DNA of 64,000 nucleotides from Rhodospirillales bacterium (GTDB lineage Bacteria; Pseudomonadota; Alphaproteobacteria; Rhodospirillales; JASLLZ01): NCBI GenBank assembly GCA_030746775.1, contig JASLLZ010000002.1, positions 39,306 to 103,305 of the forward strand, read 5' to 3'. Shown piece by piece: positions 33,741 to 42,558 of this stretch (position 1 is its first letter; each line of letters starts with the position of its first letter). The notes under the pieces were generated by a model. It saw only the letters and a program-made list of their open reading frames with translations, ran no database searches and was not told where the DNA came from. The position numbers and the translations under genes were made by a program.

Positions 33741-34433
33741 TCATTCTCCTTTCTTGAGCAGGGCGTCGACGAGGGCTAGGTCCATGGCGCTGTCGACGTC
33801 GAGGGATCGTTCCGGCGCCATGACATGGGCCACGGCCTCGGCGCTGTATATCTGGCCGCTTTGTCGGAAATCGGGAACGGCCATCACATAGACGGCGCCG
33901 TTGGCGGCGACCACCTCCGGCAGGTCCTGGCGGCGGTGGGTCGGACCGGCGGTTTCGATCAAGCGCCGCATCCGTCCCTCATCATCAAGGGTGAACATCC
34001 AATAGGGCGACTTGGCGGGCGCACTCACGGAAATACAGGCCGGGGCACCGCTGGCGTGGCAGGTCTCGATGGCGCCGTCGATGTCGGCGGCTTGGCGGAG
34101 CGGCGAGGTCGGCTGCAACAAGACCACGTAGTCGAAAACCTCGCCGATCTCATCCAGGGCATGAAGCAACGCGCCCTCGATCGGTGCCTCGTCCGTTGCC
34201 AGTTCGGGCGGACGGACGAACGGCGCCTCGCATCCCCACAGTGTGGCGGTCGCCATGATCCCGGCGTCGTCCGACGACAAAACGGTGCGGTCGATGAAGC
34301 GCGAGCCCTGGGCCGCCTCGATGCTCCAGGCGATCAAGGGCTTGCCGCCGGCGTCGGACAGGTTCTTGCCGGGCAACCCCTTGGAGCCGCCGCGCGCGGT
34401 GATGACGGCGAGGACCCTTTTCCCTTCGATCAT
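33741..34433 (-). CDS. CMP-nonulosonate (sialate/legionaminate) synthetase
   Basis: The 230-residue protein has VITARGGSKGLPGKNL (residues 10-25), the P-loop-like CTP-binding motif of NeuA/PseF/LegF, followed by DYVVLLQPTSPLRQAADID and RRQDLPEVVAANGAVYV. These are standard CMP-sialate synthetase motifs. It activates the nonulosonic acid made by the NeuB-like gene at 38246. Which acid (legionaminate, pseudaminate or a relative) is suggested, not shown, by the LegC-type and PtmE-type neighbours. The ATG overlaps the HisF stop by 4 bp. Confidence 0.9.
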   Translation of the reverse strand: MIEGKRVLAVITARGGSKGLPGKNLSDAGGKPLIAWSIEAAQGSRFIDRTVLSSDDAGIMATATLWGCEAPFVRPPELATDEAPIEGALLHALDEIGEVFDYVVLLQPTSPLRQAADIDGAIETCHASGAPACISVSAPAKSPYWMFTLDDEGRMRRLIETAGPTHRRQDLPEVVAANGAVYVMAVPDFRQSGQIYSAEAVAHVMAPERSLDVDSAMDLALVDALLKKGE

Positions 34434-35191
34434 TGGCGGACCGGCCTGACCTTCAGACCGCCGGCCAGGGCGTGCCGGCGGATCGTCGCCAAGGGGATTT
34501 CACCGAAGTGAAGGACGTGGGCCATGGCGACCGCGTTGGCCCGACCTGCGCCGGCGATGTCCAGCAGGTGGTCGAGAGAGCCCATGCCGCCGCTGGCGAT
34601 TACCGGAACCCCGACCGCGTCCGAGACAGCGGCGGTCAGCGCCACGTCGAAGCCCTGGCGCGTGCCTTCCCGGTCGACCGAGGTGAGCAGTATTTCACCG
34701 GCACCCAGGCTTTCGCCGCGCCCGGCCCACTTGACGGCGTCCAAGCCCGTCGGTTCGCGCCCGTTGTCGCAATAGGCCTCCCAATGTCCCGATTGGCGCT
34801 TGGCTTCGATGGAAAGGACCACGCACTGAGAGCCGAAAGCACGCGCCAGATCGCCGATCAGCGCCGGGTCGCGCACCGCCGCGGTATTGAGCGCCACCTT
34901 GTCGGCCCCCGCCCGCAAAAGGGTGCGGGCGTCTTCGACCGAGCGCACGCCGCCGCCCGCCGTGATCGGGATGAAGACGTTCTCGGCCGTGTGCGAGACC
35001 AGATCGACGATGGTGTTGCGCTGATAGAGACTGGCCACGGCGTCGATATAGATGATCTCGTCAATGCCTTCGGCGTAGTAGCGCTCGGCGAATTTCTGGG
35101 GGTCGCCCAGTTTGCGCAGGCCTTCCAGATGCACCCCCTTGATCAGGTTGGGCGCCTTGACGTCGAGTCTGGCCACGAGGCGGATGTTAAT
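34430..35191 (-). CDS. hisF: HisF-type cyclase/amidation subunit, probable ATT start
   Basis: The protein has about 253 residues with IRLVARLDVKAPNLIKGVHLEGLRKLGDP, IIYIDAVASLY, ITAGGGVRSVEDARTLLRAGADKVALNT and VIASGGMGSLDHL, the HisF half-barrel repeats. The N-terminal strand residues RLVARLD are part of the fold, but the nearest ATG or GTG would cut them off or extend into the WbpG-type gene. An ATT at 35191 overlaps the upstream TAA, with AGGA eight bases upstream, and gives a normal HisF length. GTG at 35176 is the alternative. With HisH it supplies ammonia to the amidotransferase. Confidence 0.85.
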   Translation of the reverse strand: MNIRLVARLDVKAPNLIKGVHLEGLRKLGDPQKFAERYYAEGIDEIIYIDAVASLYQRNTIVDLVSHTAENVFIPITAGGGVRSVEDARTLLRAGADKVALNTAAVRDPALIGDLARAFGSQCVVLSIEAKRQSGHWEAYCDNGREPTGLDAVKWAGRGESLGAGEILLTSVDREGTRQGFDVALTAAVSDAVGVPVIASGGMGSLDHLLDIAGAGRANAVAMAHVLHFGEIPLATIRRHALAGGLKVRPVRQ

Positions 35192-36509
35192 CGGGTTGAT
35201 CCTGCCACACCGTGTGACGCAGGACCCAGGCGCCATTCTTGTGGGCCCACAGGTGGGGCGAGCGGAAAGTGTCGGCCAGGCTCATGAAGCCCTCCTTGTC
35301 CAGGACCGGTTGTTCGAACATGGCCGAAGCGATGGGGAATTCCTTGGCGGGAATGCTGAGGTAGCGGAAGACCTCGTCGGCGAAGCGTTCCGGAAACTCC
35401 CCGTCATAGCGCCGCACAAGGGCGACGCCCTCGTCGCGGGTGATATCGCCGGAGCGGATTTCCTGCGCCGCGTCGGCGGTGGCGCGCCCGATGCCGAACT
35501 TGGTGAAGGTGGTGTAGTAGTGGAAGTCGTCGATGCGGTCGTCGATTGAGTTGTATTTGCTGTAGGTGCCGGGTGTGCGTTCCGGCGACGGCTGGAAGCC
35601 GCCGTGCTCCTGGCAATAGTAATAGCAGCTCTGCGGGTGCCATTTCAGGTAATAGCCGAGATAGTGGACATCGGTCTCGGTTGCCTCCAGGGACGCCGGA
35701 TCGGCCGGCATGTATAGGTCCAAATCGTTATCCTCGAGCCCGAAGTCGCCCTTCAGGTCGGCAAGCGATACGCCGCCGAGAAAGATCTTCGTGGGATCCT
35801 CGGAGGCGAAGTACTGCCAGGCGCGCCGGGCGCTCTGGGTGTCCGCCTTGGGGTTGCCGTACTCGGCCTCGTTCTCGCCGTAGAAGACGAGGGGGATTCC
35901 GTAGAGAGCCGACATCTTGGGCGCGATGTTCTTCTGGCCCATGATGAAGGGCTGGAAGGGATGGAACAGGTTCTCCAGTGCCAGGCGTGTCAACAGACGA
36001 TGCACGCGGCCGTTGGGGGTGGCCAGAATGTTGTCGAAACCGGCGTGAATCCAGCGCTGGAAGTTTTGCCAGCCCCAGTCGGTGTAAATATGCGGCGCCC
36101 AGGTCACGGTCAACGGGTGCATGCCGAACCGGTACTTCAGCACATGGGCGGCATAGAAGCTGTCCTTGCCGCCCGAGCCCGGCACCAGGCAATCGTACCC
36201 GCCATCGCCGCGCCGATACCTATCGCACAGGTCGTTAAGCTCGCGCTCGCGCTCCGTCCAGTCGATGTGGGCCTTCTCCTCGGCCACCCGGCACGCGTCA
36301 CAGATGCCGTCGCCGTCGAAGTGGATGGTGGTCTTCTTGGTGTCGGTGGTGTGGCGGAACTCGACCGCCGAGTTGGGACGCTGGTTGGAGATCACGCAGC
36401 GCTTGCAGAAATGAACGGTGCCGGGCAGGCCGTATTTCGTTTGCGCCTCCTCCCCGGAACCCTCGAAGGCAGAGGTGTCGATCCCAATGGGTCGTTTGAT
36501 CTGTTCCAT
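35187..36509 (-). CDS. N-acetyl sugar amidotransferase (WbpG/PseA-like)
   Basis: The 440-residue protein has two CxxC pairs near the N-terminus (CKRC 35-38 and CDAC 70-73, probably zinc-binding) and the PP-loop motif SGGKDS (112-117) for ATP adenylylation. It has WAPHIYTDWGWQNFQRWIHAGFDN and FYGENEAEYGNPKAD, as in WbpG-type enzymes. The family uses ATP and ammonia from HisH/HisF to convert an N-acetyl group into an acetamidino group on a sugar or nonulosonate. Its stop overlaps the HisF-type start, consistent with a complex of the three proteins, although the HisH gene is displaced by 3.4 kb. Confidence 0.9.
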   Translation of the reverse strand: MEQIKRPIGIDTSAFEGSGEEAQTKYGLPGTVHFCKRCVISNQRPNSAVEFRHTTDTKKTTIHFDGDGICDACRVAEEKAHIDWTERERELNDLCDRYRRGDGGYDCLVPGSGGKDSFYAAHVLKYRFGMHPLTVTWAPHIYTDWGWQNFQRWIHAGFDNILATPNGRVHRLLTRLALENLFHPFQPFIMGQKNIAPKMSALYGIPLVFYGENEAEYGNPKADTQSARRAWQYFASEDPTKIFLGGVSLADLKGDFGLEDNDLDLYMPADPASLEATETDVHYLGYYLKWHPQSCYYYCQEHGGFQPSPERTPGTYSKYNSIDDRIDDFHYYTTFTKFGIGRATADAAQEIRSGDITRDEGVALVRRYDGEFPERFADEVFRYLSIPAKEFPIASAMFEQPVLDKEGFMSLADTFRSPHLWAHKNGAWVLRHTVWQDQPD

Positions 36510-36512
36510 CTC

Positions 36513-37565
36513 TTAGTCGAATTCCTTGCCGAAATCGCCGTTGGCCTGGTTGAGCTCGTTAATGCGCCCGACGTCGATCCAGTACTCGCGGATCGGAAAG
36601 ACGGCGGTGTTGTGTTCGGCTGCGATGATGGCTTCGAACAGGGTCGTCATGTCGAAAAACTCACCCTTGGGAATCAGGTCGATAAGCTCGGGGTCGAGGA
36701 CATAGATGCCGGCATTGACGAAGAAGCTGTGCAGCGGCTTCTCGTCGATGCCGGTGATCCGGTTGTCGGCCATCTTGACGACGCCGAAGGGGACCTGAAA
36801 ATCGTATTCGCGCACGCACATGGTAGCCCGCGCCTTGTGCTCGCGGTGGTAATCCAAGAGGTGCTGGAAATTGACCCGGGTCAGCAGATCGCCGTTCATC
36901 ACGATGATCGGCTCGGTGGGGCGGTCCTTGATCAGGCACAGGGCACCCGCCGTGCCCAGGGGCCGATCCTCGTGAAGGTAGCGGATAGTGGCGTTCCACC
37001 TGGCGCCGTCGCCGAAATGTTTCCTGATCATCTCGGCCTTGTAATTGACCGAGATATAGAATTGACGGAAATCGTGTTCGAGAAAGCCTTCCAAGATCGT
37101 TTCCATGAGCGGCTTGTCGCCGACCGGCAACAAGGGCTTGGGCGCGCTGTCGGTCAGGGGCCGAAGCCGGGTGCCCAGGCCGCCGGCCATGATGACGACC
37201 CAGTTGTCGCGCTTCTCCGCCGGGGTCATCAACTCGTCGATATAGACCAAACCGGTCACCCTTCCATTGTCGTCGAGAAGGGGAAACTGGCGCACGGATT
37301 CCGAGACCATGCGGCTCAGAAGGCGCTCTTTCGAATCGGATTCCCTGGCGACGTGCGGTTCGTCCTTCATCACGTTGCCGACCGGCGCGTCCATGTCGGC
37401 GCCGCGCAAGATTGCGCGCCGGATGTCGCCGTCGGTCACCGTGCCCAACAGACGGTCCTCCCCATCGACCACCAGGGCGATCTGACGCGAGCTGCTGTCG
37501 ATGGCCTTGATCGCCTGATGGATGGTGGCGGTCGGTCCGATCAGCGTTTCGCGCCAGTCCTTCAT
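36513..37565 (-). CDS. CBS-domain nucleotidyltransferase (PtmE-like)
   Basis: The 350-residue protein has two N-terminal CBS repeats (residues about 8-112, with VTDGDIRRA at 43-51) and a C-terminal nucleotidyltransferase domain, VIMAGGLGTRLRPLTDSAPKPLLPVG (124-149) and VMNGDLLTRVNF. In the Campylobacter legionaminic-acid pathway PtmE has this arrangement and makes GDP-glucosamine. The CBS pair probably binds adenosine nucleotides and regulates activity. Its presence favours a GDP-sugar rather than UDP-sugar route to the nonulosonate. Confidence 0.86.
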   Translation of the reverse strand: MKDWRETLIGPTATIHQAIKAIDSSSRQIALVVDGEDRLLGTVTDGDIRRAILRGADMDAPVGNVMKDEPHVARESDSKERLLSRMVSESVRQFPLLDDNGRVTGLVYIDELMTPAEKRDNWVVIMAGGLGTRLRPLTDSAPKPLLPVGDKPLMETILEGFLEHDFRQFYISVNYKAEMIRKHFGDGARWNATIRYLHEDRPLGTAGALCLIKDRPTEPIIVMNGDLLTRVNFQHLLDYHREHKARATMCVREYDFQVPFGVVKMADNRITGIDEKPLHSFFVNAGIYVLDPELIDLIPKGEFFDMTTLFEAIIAAEHNTAVFPIREYWIDVGRINELNQANGDFGKEFD

Positions 37566-38242
37566 CGGGATGTCTCTCTTTCTTCAGGGGCGAGGGCGAA
37601 GTGGTAACCGTGCATCTCGATGAAGGCGCCCGGCTGGCCGGGATAGGTAACGGCGCGGACGCGCCGGGCCACCTCGTCGGCTTCCATGTCCGCTGTGATG
37701 CGGCAAAGCGCGTCCAATTCGCGGCGCGTGTAAGGCCTTCGCTGCCACGTTTCCGCCGACACCGGCAGGGGTTCGCCGGCGGCGATGAGGGAGGTGAATT
37801 CGAAAAACATCTCCAGAATCGCGTCGTAGCAGCGCCCGGTAAGGGTCAGCACGCTGTCGTCCGGCGCCAGGGGGAACCGGCGTACCGCGACGATGGGGCC
37901 CGTATCCACAGCGGCCGCCATGTGGTGACAGGTCACGCCGAAGGTCGTCTCCTCATTGTAAATGGCGAAGTTGGTGCAGCCGATCCCCGGATATTCCGGG
38001 GGGCCGGGATGAAAGTTGATCGCCGCCTTGCGGGCCCGTTGCAAAAGCGCCTGAGGGATAATGAACGGCGACAGATACGAAATAACGTAATCGCCTCGCC
38101 AGGCATCGATATCGGAGGGCCATTCATCGCCGCGCCGGGCGAGGCGGAATTCGGTCTCGCCGAAGAGGGTACGGGCCTGCTGCATGGCCTTGGCGCAATG
38201 GGCATCGTCCTTTTTCCCCATCATCAGGAGGCTGGGCGGCAT
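37562..38242 (-). CDS. Formyltransferase-like (methionyl-tRNA formyltransferase fold) protein
   Basis: The 226-residue protein has KAAINFHPGPPEYPGIGC, matching the conserved NxHPxxLPxxRG-type region with its catalytic Asn and His, and then FGVTCHHMAAAVDTGPIVAV, corresponding to the H-D/T-G region that binds formyl-tetrahydrofolate. The C-terminus is short and lacks a tRNA-binding domain. It resembles sugar N-formyltransferases acting on amino sugars; formylated nonulosonates are known. The ATG overlaps the stop of the PtmE-like gene's neighbour by few bases, so it is co-expressed. Confidence 0.78.
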   Translation of the reverse strand: MPPSLLMMGKKDDAHCAKAMQQARTLFGETEFRLARRGDEWPSDIDAWRGDYVISYLSPFIIPQALLQRARKAAINFHPGPPEYPGIGCTNFAIYNEETTFGVTCHHMAAAVDTGPIVAVRRFPLAPDDSVLTLTGRCYDAILEMFFEFTSLIAAGEPLPVSAETWQRRPYTRRELDALCRITADMEADEVARRVRAVTYPGQPGAFIEMHGYHFALAPEERETSR

Positions 38243-38245
38243 CGA

Positions 38246-39313
38246 TTACAAAGCCTCGTCGGTGGCCAAATCGCGCGGCGCCGGCTGGTCCAGCCAATCC
38301 CAGTAGTCCATCGGCGAGACGCCGGAACCGGGCCGCTTGGCGCCCAGGTTGTCGGCGTCGAAGGGCTCGCCGGCGCGCACGGGCCGAAGCGCCACGAGGC
38401 TCTTGCGGGCGATGTCCATGTTCTTCATTTCCGACGGTCTTGGGCCTTTGATGCCGTCGCCGAGCGCCGCTTCGACGGCGCGGATTCCGGCAATCATGGC
38501 GGTCAATTCACCCGGTTCCACCGATGCCTTGTGGTCGGGTCCGGGCAGGGCGCGATCGAGGGTGAAGTGTTTCTCGATCACTTGGGCACCCAATGCCGCC
38601 GCCGCGATCGGAACGGCGATGCCCTCGGTGTGGTCCGACAGACCGACCGGCATCCCGAAGGCCTTGCGAAGGGTTGCCATGGCGGCCAGATTGGCATCCC
38701 CGGCCGGCGACGGATATTCGGTTGTGCAGTGGAGGATCACGACCTTTTCCAAAAGCGCGGCGCGGCCGTCGGCCGAGGCGAAGGCGGCGCGGAAGGCTTG
38801 GCGGCCCGGCTTACTCCCAGGACCGATAAATCCGAAGGCAAGGATCGCCAAGGCGTCCTCGACCTCCTGCAAGGTGCTCATGCCGGTCGACAAGATGATG
38901 TTGCGGCCGCTTTGGCCGGCCTGCAACAGGAGCGGCCCGTTGGTGATTTCGCCGGACGCCATCTTCAAAGTCTTGAGGTCCAGGTCGTCGGTCAAGAACC
39001 CGAGACTCTGGCGGTCGAAGGGCGTCGATAGAAACTCCAACCCCTTGTCCCGGCACCGTTCGACAAGTTCGTGGTGCCAGGCCGCCGGCAGTTCAAGGCG
39101 CTTCAGCATGGCAAGTTGGGATTCGGCGCTCTCGGTTGTGGCGTTCTGGTAGTCCGCCTTGGGCGCCGCCGCCGTCGCCAGGAGGTCGGCCTTGAAGGTC
39201 TGGAACTTAACCGCGTCGGCGCCGGCTTCGGCGGCCACGTCGATCAGGCGGCGGGCCATTTCGACCTCGCCGTTATGGTTTACTCCGGCCTCGGCGATGA
39301 TGGTGACGGGCAT
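38246..39313 (-). CDS. NeuB/LegI-type nonulosonic acid synthase
   Basis: The 355-residue protein has IIAEAGVNHNGEVEMARRLIDVAAEAGADAVKFQTF at the N-terminus, HCTTEYPSPAGDANL, VGLSDHTEG and IEKHFTLDRALPGPDHKASVEP, all NeuB hallmarks, and a C-terminal antifreeze-like domain (SLVALRPVRAGEPFDADNL). It condenses PEP with an N-acetyl hexosamine to form a nine-carbon sugar acid. A longer open frame to 39352 exists, but the ATG at 39313 places the barrel start correctly. Confidence 0.93.
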   Translation of the reverse strand: MPVTIIAEAGVNHNGEVEMARRLIDVAAEAGADAVKFQTFKADLLATAAAPKADYQNATTESAESQLAMLKRLELPAAWHHELVERCRDKGLEFLSTPFDRQSLGFLTDDLDLKTLKMASGEITNGPLLLQAGQSGRNIILSTGMSTLQEVEDALAILAFGFIGPGSKPGRQAFRAAFASADGRAALLEKVVILHCTTEYPSPAGDANLAAMATLRKAFGMPVGLSDHTEGIAVPIAAAALGAQVIEKHFTLDRALPGPDHKASVEPGELTAMIAGIRAVEAALGDGIKGPRPSEMKNMDIARKSLVALRPVRAGEPFDADNLGAKRPGSGVSPMDYWDWLDQPAPRDLATDEAL

Positions 39314-39326
39314 GGGGGATCTTTCT

Positions 39327-40499
39327 TCAGGCGGCGGGCGGTAAATCGACAAAGCGCTTGACGACGATGTCTTGAAGATCGGTTTTCTTGAGGACCGCCT
39401 TGATCTTTCCGGCCGCGTCGCCGTCGCCGTAGGGAGACACGGTTTCCGCCAGGCGGGCCCGGAAACCGGGTTCGAGCGCCTTTTCGATGGCGCCTTGGAT
39501 GGCGTCCCGGGTCTCTTGGCAATCGATGACCGAAGCGGCGCGCAAGCGCCCTTTCTGGCGCTCGCCTATGTTGACCGTCGGCACCCTGAGGGCCGGCGCC
39601 TCGACGATGCCGCTCGACGAATTGCCGATGACCACGGCCGAGACACCCATCAGGGCCAGATAACGCGGCTGGCCCAGGGACTCGACGTAATGGGTGGGTC
39701 CGGGGCGATGCGCCGCGTAGTCGTGGATTCGCTTGGCGATGGCGTCGTGGCCCGGATCGGCGTTGACGCCGGTAAACACGATATTGGCGTCAGGGAAACG
39801 ATCGAGCGCGGCGATCAGTTCATCGACCGCCTGGGCCGGTTCGACGAGGCCCAGGGTGGCCGGATGATAGGTGACGAGAAAGGTCGTCTCACCCAACGGA
39901 AAACCCAACGAGTCTTCCAATTCGTCACGGCTCATCGGCGGCGTTGCGGATATGGCCTCAAGACCCAGGGCGCCGACGGTGAAGACGCGGTCCGGGTCCT
40001 CGCCAAGCTGAATGACGCGCTTCGAATAGGCCTCGCTGGCGGTGAAATGCAGATGCGCCATCTTGGTAATGGCGTGACGCATGGCATCATCAAGGGCGCC
40101 CTCGGTAAGCTCTCCGCCCCGGATGTGAGCGACCGGAAGGCGGGCCAGGAGTGCCGCCTGGGCCGCGGCCAGGACCTCGAAGCGGTCACCGTGTACGACC
40201 ACGATGTCCGGCTTCAGGCGCTCGAAGGCTTGGGCCATGCCGATGGTTCCAAGCCCCAATGAGCGCGCCACCCCGCGTGCGCTGTCGTCGCCGAGGTCGA
40301 TATCCACCTTTTCGTCGATCTTGAAGCCATCGTCCTCGATGGCGCGCCATGTCAGACCGAAACGGGGCGCCAGATGCATGCCCGTTACCACCAGCCGCAA
40401 GGTGAGATCGGGGTCCGCCGCGATCTCCTTGAGCAGCCAATACAGCAATCCGTATTCGGCCCTGGCCCCGGTGACGACGCAGATCGTGCGCTCAGTCAA
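39327..40499 (-). CDS. UDP/GDP-GlcNAc 2-epimerase, hydrolysing (NeuC/LegG-like)
   Basis: The 390-residue protein has VTGARAEYGLLYWLLKEI, VVVHGDRFEVLAAA, AHIRGGELTEGALDDAMRHAITK and GNSSSGIVEAP, as in hydrolysing NeuC/LegG epimerases. It turns a nucleotide hexosamine into a free 2-epimerised sugar, the direct precursor for the NeuB-type synthase encoded downstream. With the PtmE-like gene a GDP-linked substrate is plausible. The ATG overlaps the stop of the second radical SAM gene by 8 bp. Confidence 0.92.
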   Translation of the reverse strand: MTERTICVVTGARAEYGLLYWLLKEIAADPDLTLRLVVTGMHLAPRFGLTWRAIEDDGFKIDEKVDIDLGDDSARGVARSLGLGTIGMAQAFERLKPDIVVVHGDRFEVLAAAQAALLARLPVAHIRGGELTEGALDDAMRHAITKMAHLHFTASEAYSKRVIQLGEDPDRVFTVGALGLEAISATPPMSRDELEDSLGFPLGETTFLVTYHPATLGLVEPAQAVDELIAALDRFPDANIVFTGVNADPGHDAIAKRIHDYAAHRPGPTHYVESLGQPRYLALMGVSAVVIGNSSSGIVEAPALRVPTVNIGERQKGRLRAASVIDCQETRDAIQGAIEKALEPGFRARLAETVSPYGDGDAAGKIKAVLKKTDLQDIVVKRFVDLPPAA

Positions 40500-42558
40500 G
40501 GTGTTTGGCCGTCGATTGCGGCCCGGCCGCGTTGCGCACCCGATAGAAGAAATTATCGGCGCTGATCTCTTCCGACATCTTGCGGAGCGTCAGATTGACG
40601 CTGTGGGAGCGGAACTGGCTGAGTTGGCGGTCGAGGACCGAACGCTGACGGTCGGGCAGGTAGAACTCGTACTCGAAACGATCCCCGGTGGCGATCCTGG
40701 CCGGCTGGCCGTCGTAGCCGCTCCGCCGCCAGGCCAGCAGGTCGAAGTTGAAGCTGCGCCGCTTGCTTTCCACCATGTCCATCGATTCGGTCAGGGTGAC
40801 GCGTAGTTCGCGGCTGAACGCCAACACCTCGGCGCATTGCTCCACGAAGGTCTCCTTATCGTCCATGTCGCGCTCCGCCACCACGTCCCGCGACACCCGG
40901 GCCAGGAAGTCGTTGAAGGCGTCGTAGTGGTTGAGCAAGATGTCATAGGTGAAGACGTAGTTGAGCTTGCCGTACTGTCCGCCCTTCAGGCGCTCCATGT
41001 TTTCATCGGCGCTCCAAAACGCGGACAGGTCCTCGAAGGAGGCGAAGTTCTCGAGGTCGTGATCGGCGGCGAAGCGGGCGTGAAGCCGGCCCATCTCGCC
41101 GTCGTCGGTGGCGAAGGCCTGGGCGATGCGCACCATCATATCGACCGGGTGGATGCCGATACGCCGCATCAGGTGGAGGTAGTCGTAATACCACTTACGG
41201 CTCCACATGAACTGGATCAGGAAATGGATGAAGCGGAACGACCGTAACTCCGCCAGGCTCATGGTGTTGGTTTCCAGCACCACTTCCTGGCCCTCGAACA
41301 CCTTGACGCCGTCGTAGATGCCAAAGGCGTTGTCGTGCAGGCGCCAGCCCGTGCGCCGGAAATAGGCGTCCCGCGATTGGGCGGTGTCCATCTCGGTGCC
41401 CGGCAATAGGTGCAGGTTGTAGTTGAAGACCTCGGCGCCGAGGTCGATCATGGTCTTGTTGGCCGCGATATGGCTGGTCTGAGTCTCATTGGGCAGGCCC
41501 ACGATAAGTTCGGTGAAGAGCGGCATCTCGATGCCCTCTTGGCGCAAGGTGGCGATCATCTCGGCGACGGTTTCCAGGGGCAGGTTGCGGCGCTTGATGG
41601 CCTTCAGAACGTCGGGCTCCAACGACTGCATCGACGCGCCGACCTCGCTCAATTCGCGCAGTTGCCGGGCGACGCGCAGGACCCGGTCGGGACGGGTCTT
41701 GTTCCACTGCACGCAGACGTGACCCGGATAGCCATGGGCTTCGTGGGTCTGATGAATCTTGGCCGCGATATCGCCGTCGCGCTCGAGGACCGCGAAGTTG
41801 GCGTCGGCGATGAACAGGTTCATAGACTTGGCGCTGCGCCGGCCCAGGTATTCGATCTCGGCGAAGACGCGCTCGGTCGAGAACTGGGCCAGTTTCTCGG
41901 TCCCGATGCCCCAGGCGCAAAACGTACAGCGATAAGGACACGACCGGTTGGTTTCCAAGATGGGCACGAAAGGCTCGTCGAAAAACGGGTCCATCAGCCC
42001 GTTCAGATAGGGCGACGGAATTTCATCTAGGTCCAAGATGACGTTGAGGTCCGGGCCCCGGTGAACCCTATCACGGGCGTCCAGGTCATTGATCAGGCAT
42101 CCGGGAACGGCGTCTTGGCGCAGGCGCTCGACGTCTCCTCCGACGTCGATGAAGCGGTTCACCAGGGCCGAGAAGCCCCGCTCGCCCTGATTGAGCACAT
42201 AGGCGTCGCACCCCGGCGTCGCCGCGAAGAAGCGCCGGGCCGTGGCGTCGTCGGCGTTGGCGGCGGTGAAGTTCGGACCGCCGCCAACTGTCAGAACGCG
42301 TGGGTTGGCTTCCTTGGCGAGCCCCAGGACCAGGCGGTTGAGATTGGTGTTCCAGACGTAATGGGCCAGGCCGACGACGTCGGGCTTTTCGGCCCGGATG
42401 GCGGCGATCATGGCCTCGGGACGCTTGAAAAGACGCAGGTCCACGTCGACCGGCGCGTGCTCGCGCGCGTAGGAGCCGATGTAGCCGACGTTGAGGGGAA
42501 AGGTCCACAGGCTGACCTTTTCCCAATCGTGCACCAGATCTCCGAGAAAGACTTTCAT
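40492..42558 (-). CDS. B12-domain-type radical SAM enzyme (second)
   Basis: The 688-residue protein has an N-terminal Rossmann-like cobalamin domain (VVGLAHYVWNTNLNRLV, RVLTVGGGPNFTA) and a radical SAM cluster C207-PYR-C211-TF-C214 in ETNRSCPYRCTFCAWG. GLPNETQTSHIAANKTMI and LHLLPGTEMDTAQSR are typical of the second half of the barrel; about 200 residues of extra C-terminal sequence follow. No DxHxxG motif was seen. It is not the same as the protein at 30962, so two distinct radical steps may be present. Reaction unknown; C-methylation or sugar rearrangement are candidates. Confidence 0.85.
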   Translation of the reverse strand: MKVFLGDLVHDWEKVSLWTFPLNVGYIGSYAREHAPVDVDLRLFKRPEAMIAAIRAEKPDVVGLAHYVWNTNLNRLVLGLAKEANPRVLTVGGGPNFTAANADDATARRFFAATPGCDAYVLNQGERGFSALVNRFIDVGGDVERLRQDAVPGCLINDLDARDRVHRGPDLNVILDLDEIPSPYLNGLMDPFFDEPFVPILETNRSCPYRCTFCAWGIGTEKLAQFSTERVFAEIEYLGRRSAKSMNLFIADANFAVLERDGDIAAKIHQTHEAHGYPGHVCVQWNKTRPDRVLRVARQLRELSEVGASMQSLEPDVLKAIKRRNLPLETVAEMIATLRQEGIEMPLFTELIVGLPNETQTSHIAANKTMIDLGAEVFNYNLHLLPGTEMDTAQSRDAYFRRTGWRLHDNAFGIYDGVKVFEGQEVVLETNTMSLAELRSFRFIHFLIQFMWSRKWYYDYLHLMRRIGIHPVDMMVRIAQAFATDDGEMGRLHARFAADHDLENFASFEDLSAFWSADENMERLKGGQYGKLNYVFTYDILLNHYDAFNDFLARVSRDVVAERDMDDKETFVEQCAEVLAFSRELRVTLTESMDMVESKRRSFNFDLLAWRRSGYDGQPARIATGDRFEYEFYLPDRQRSVLDRQLSQFRSHSVNLTLRKMSEEISADNFFYRVRNAAGPQSTAKHLD

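Noticed and set aside
30307-36509. hisH and hisF as histidine biosynthesis genes
   Set aside because: No other his genes nearby, a WbpG-type amidotransferase is directly coupled to the hisF-type gene, and the trio is a known sugar amidation set.
35961-37607. Plus-strand open frame of 548 codons opposite the WbpG-like and PtmE-like genes
   Set aside because: The antisense strand has PP-loop, CxxC and nucleotidyltransferase motifs; the plus frame has none.
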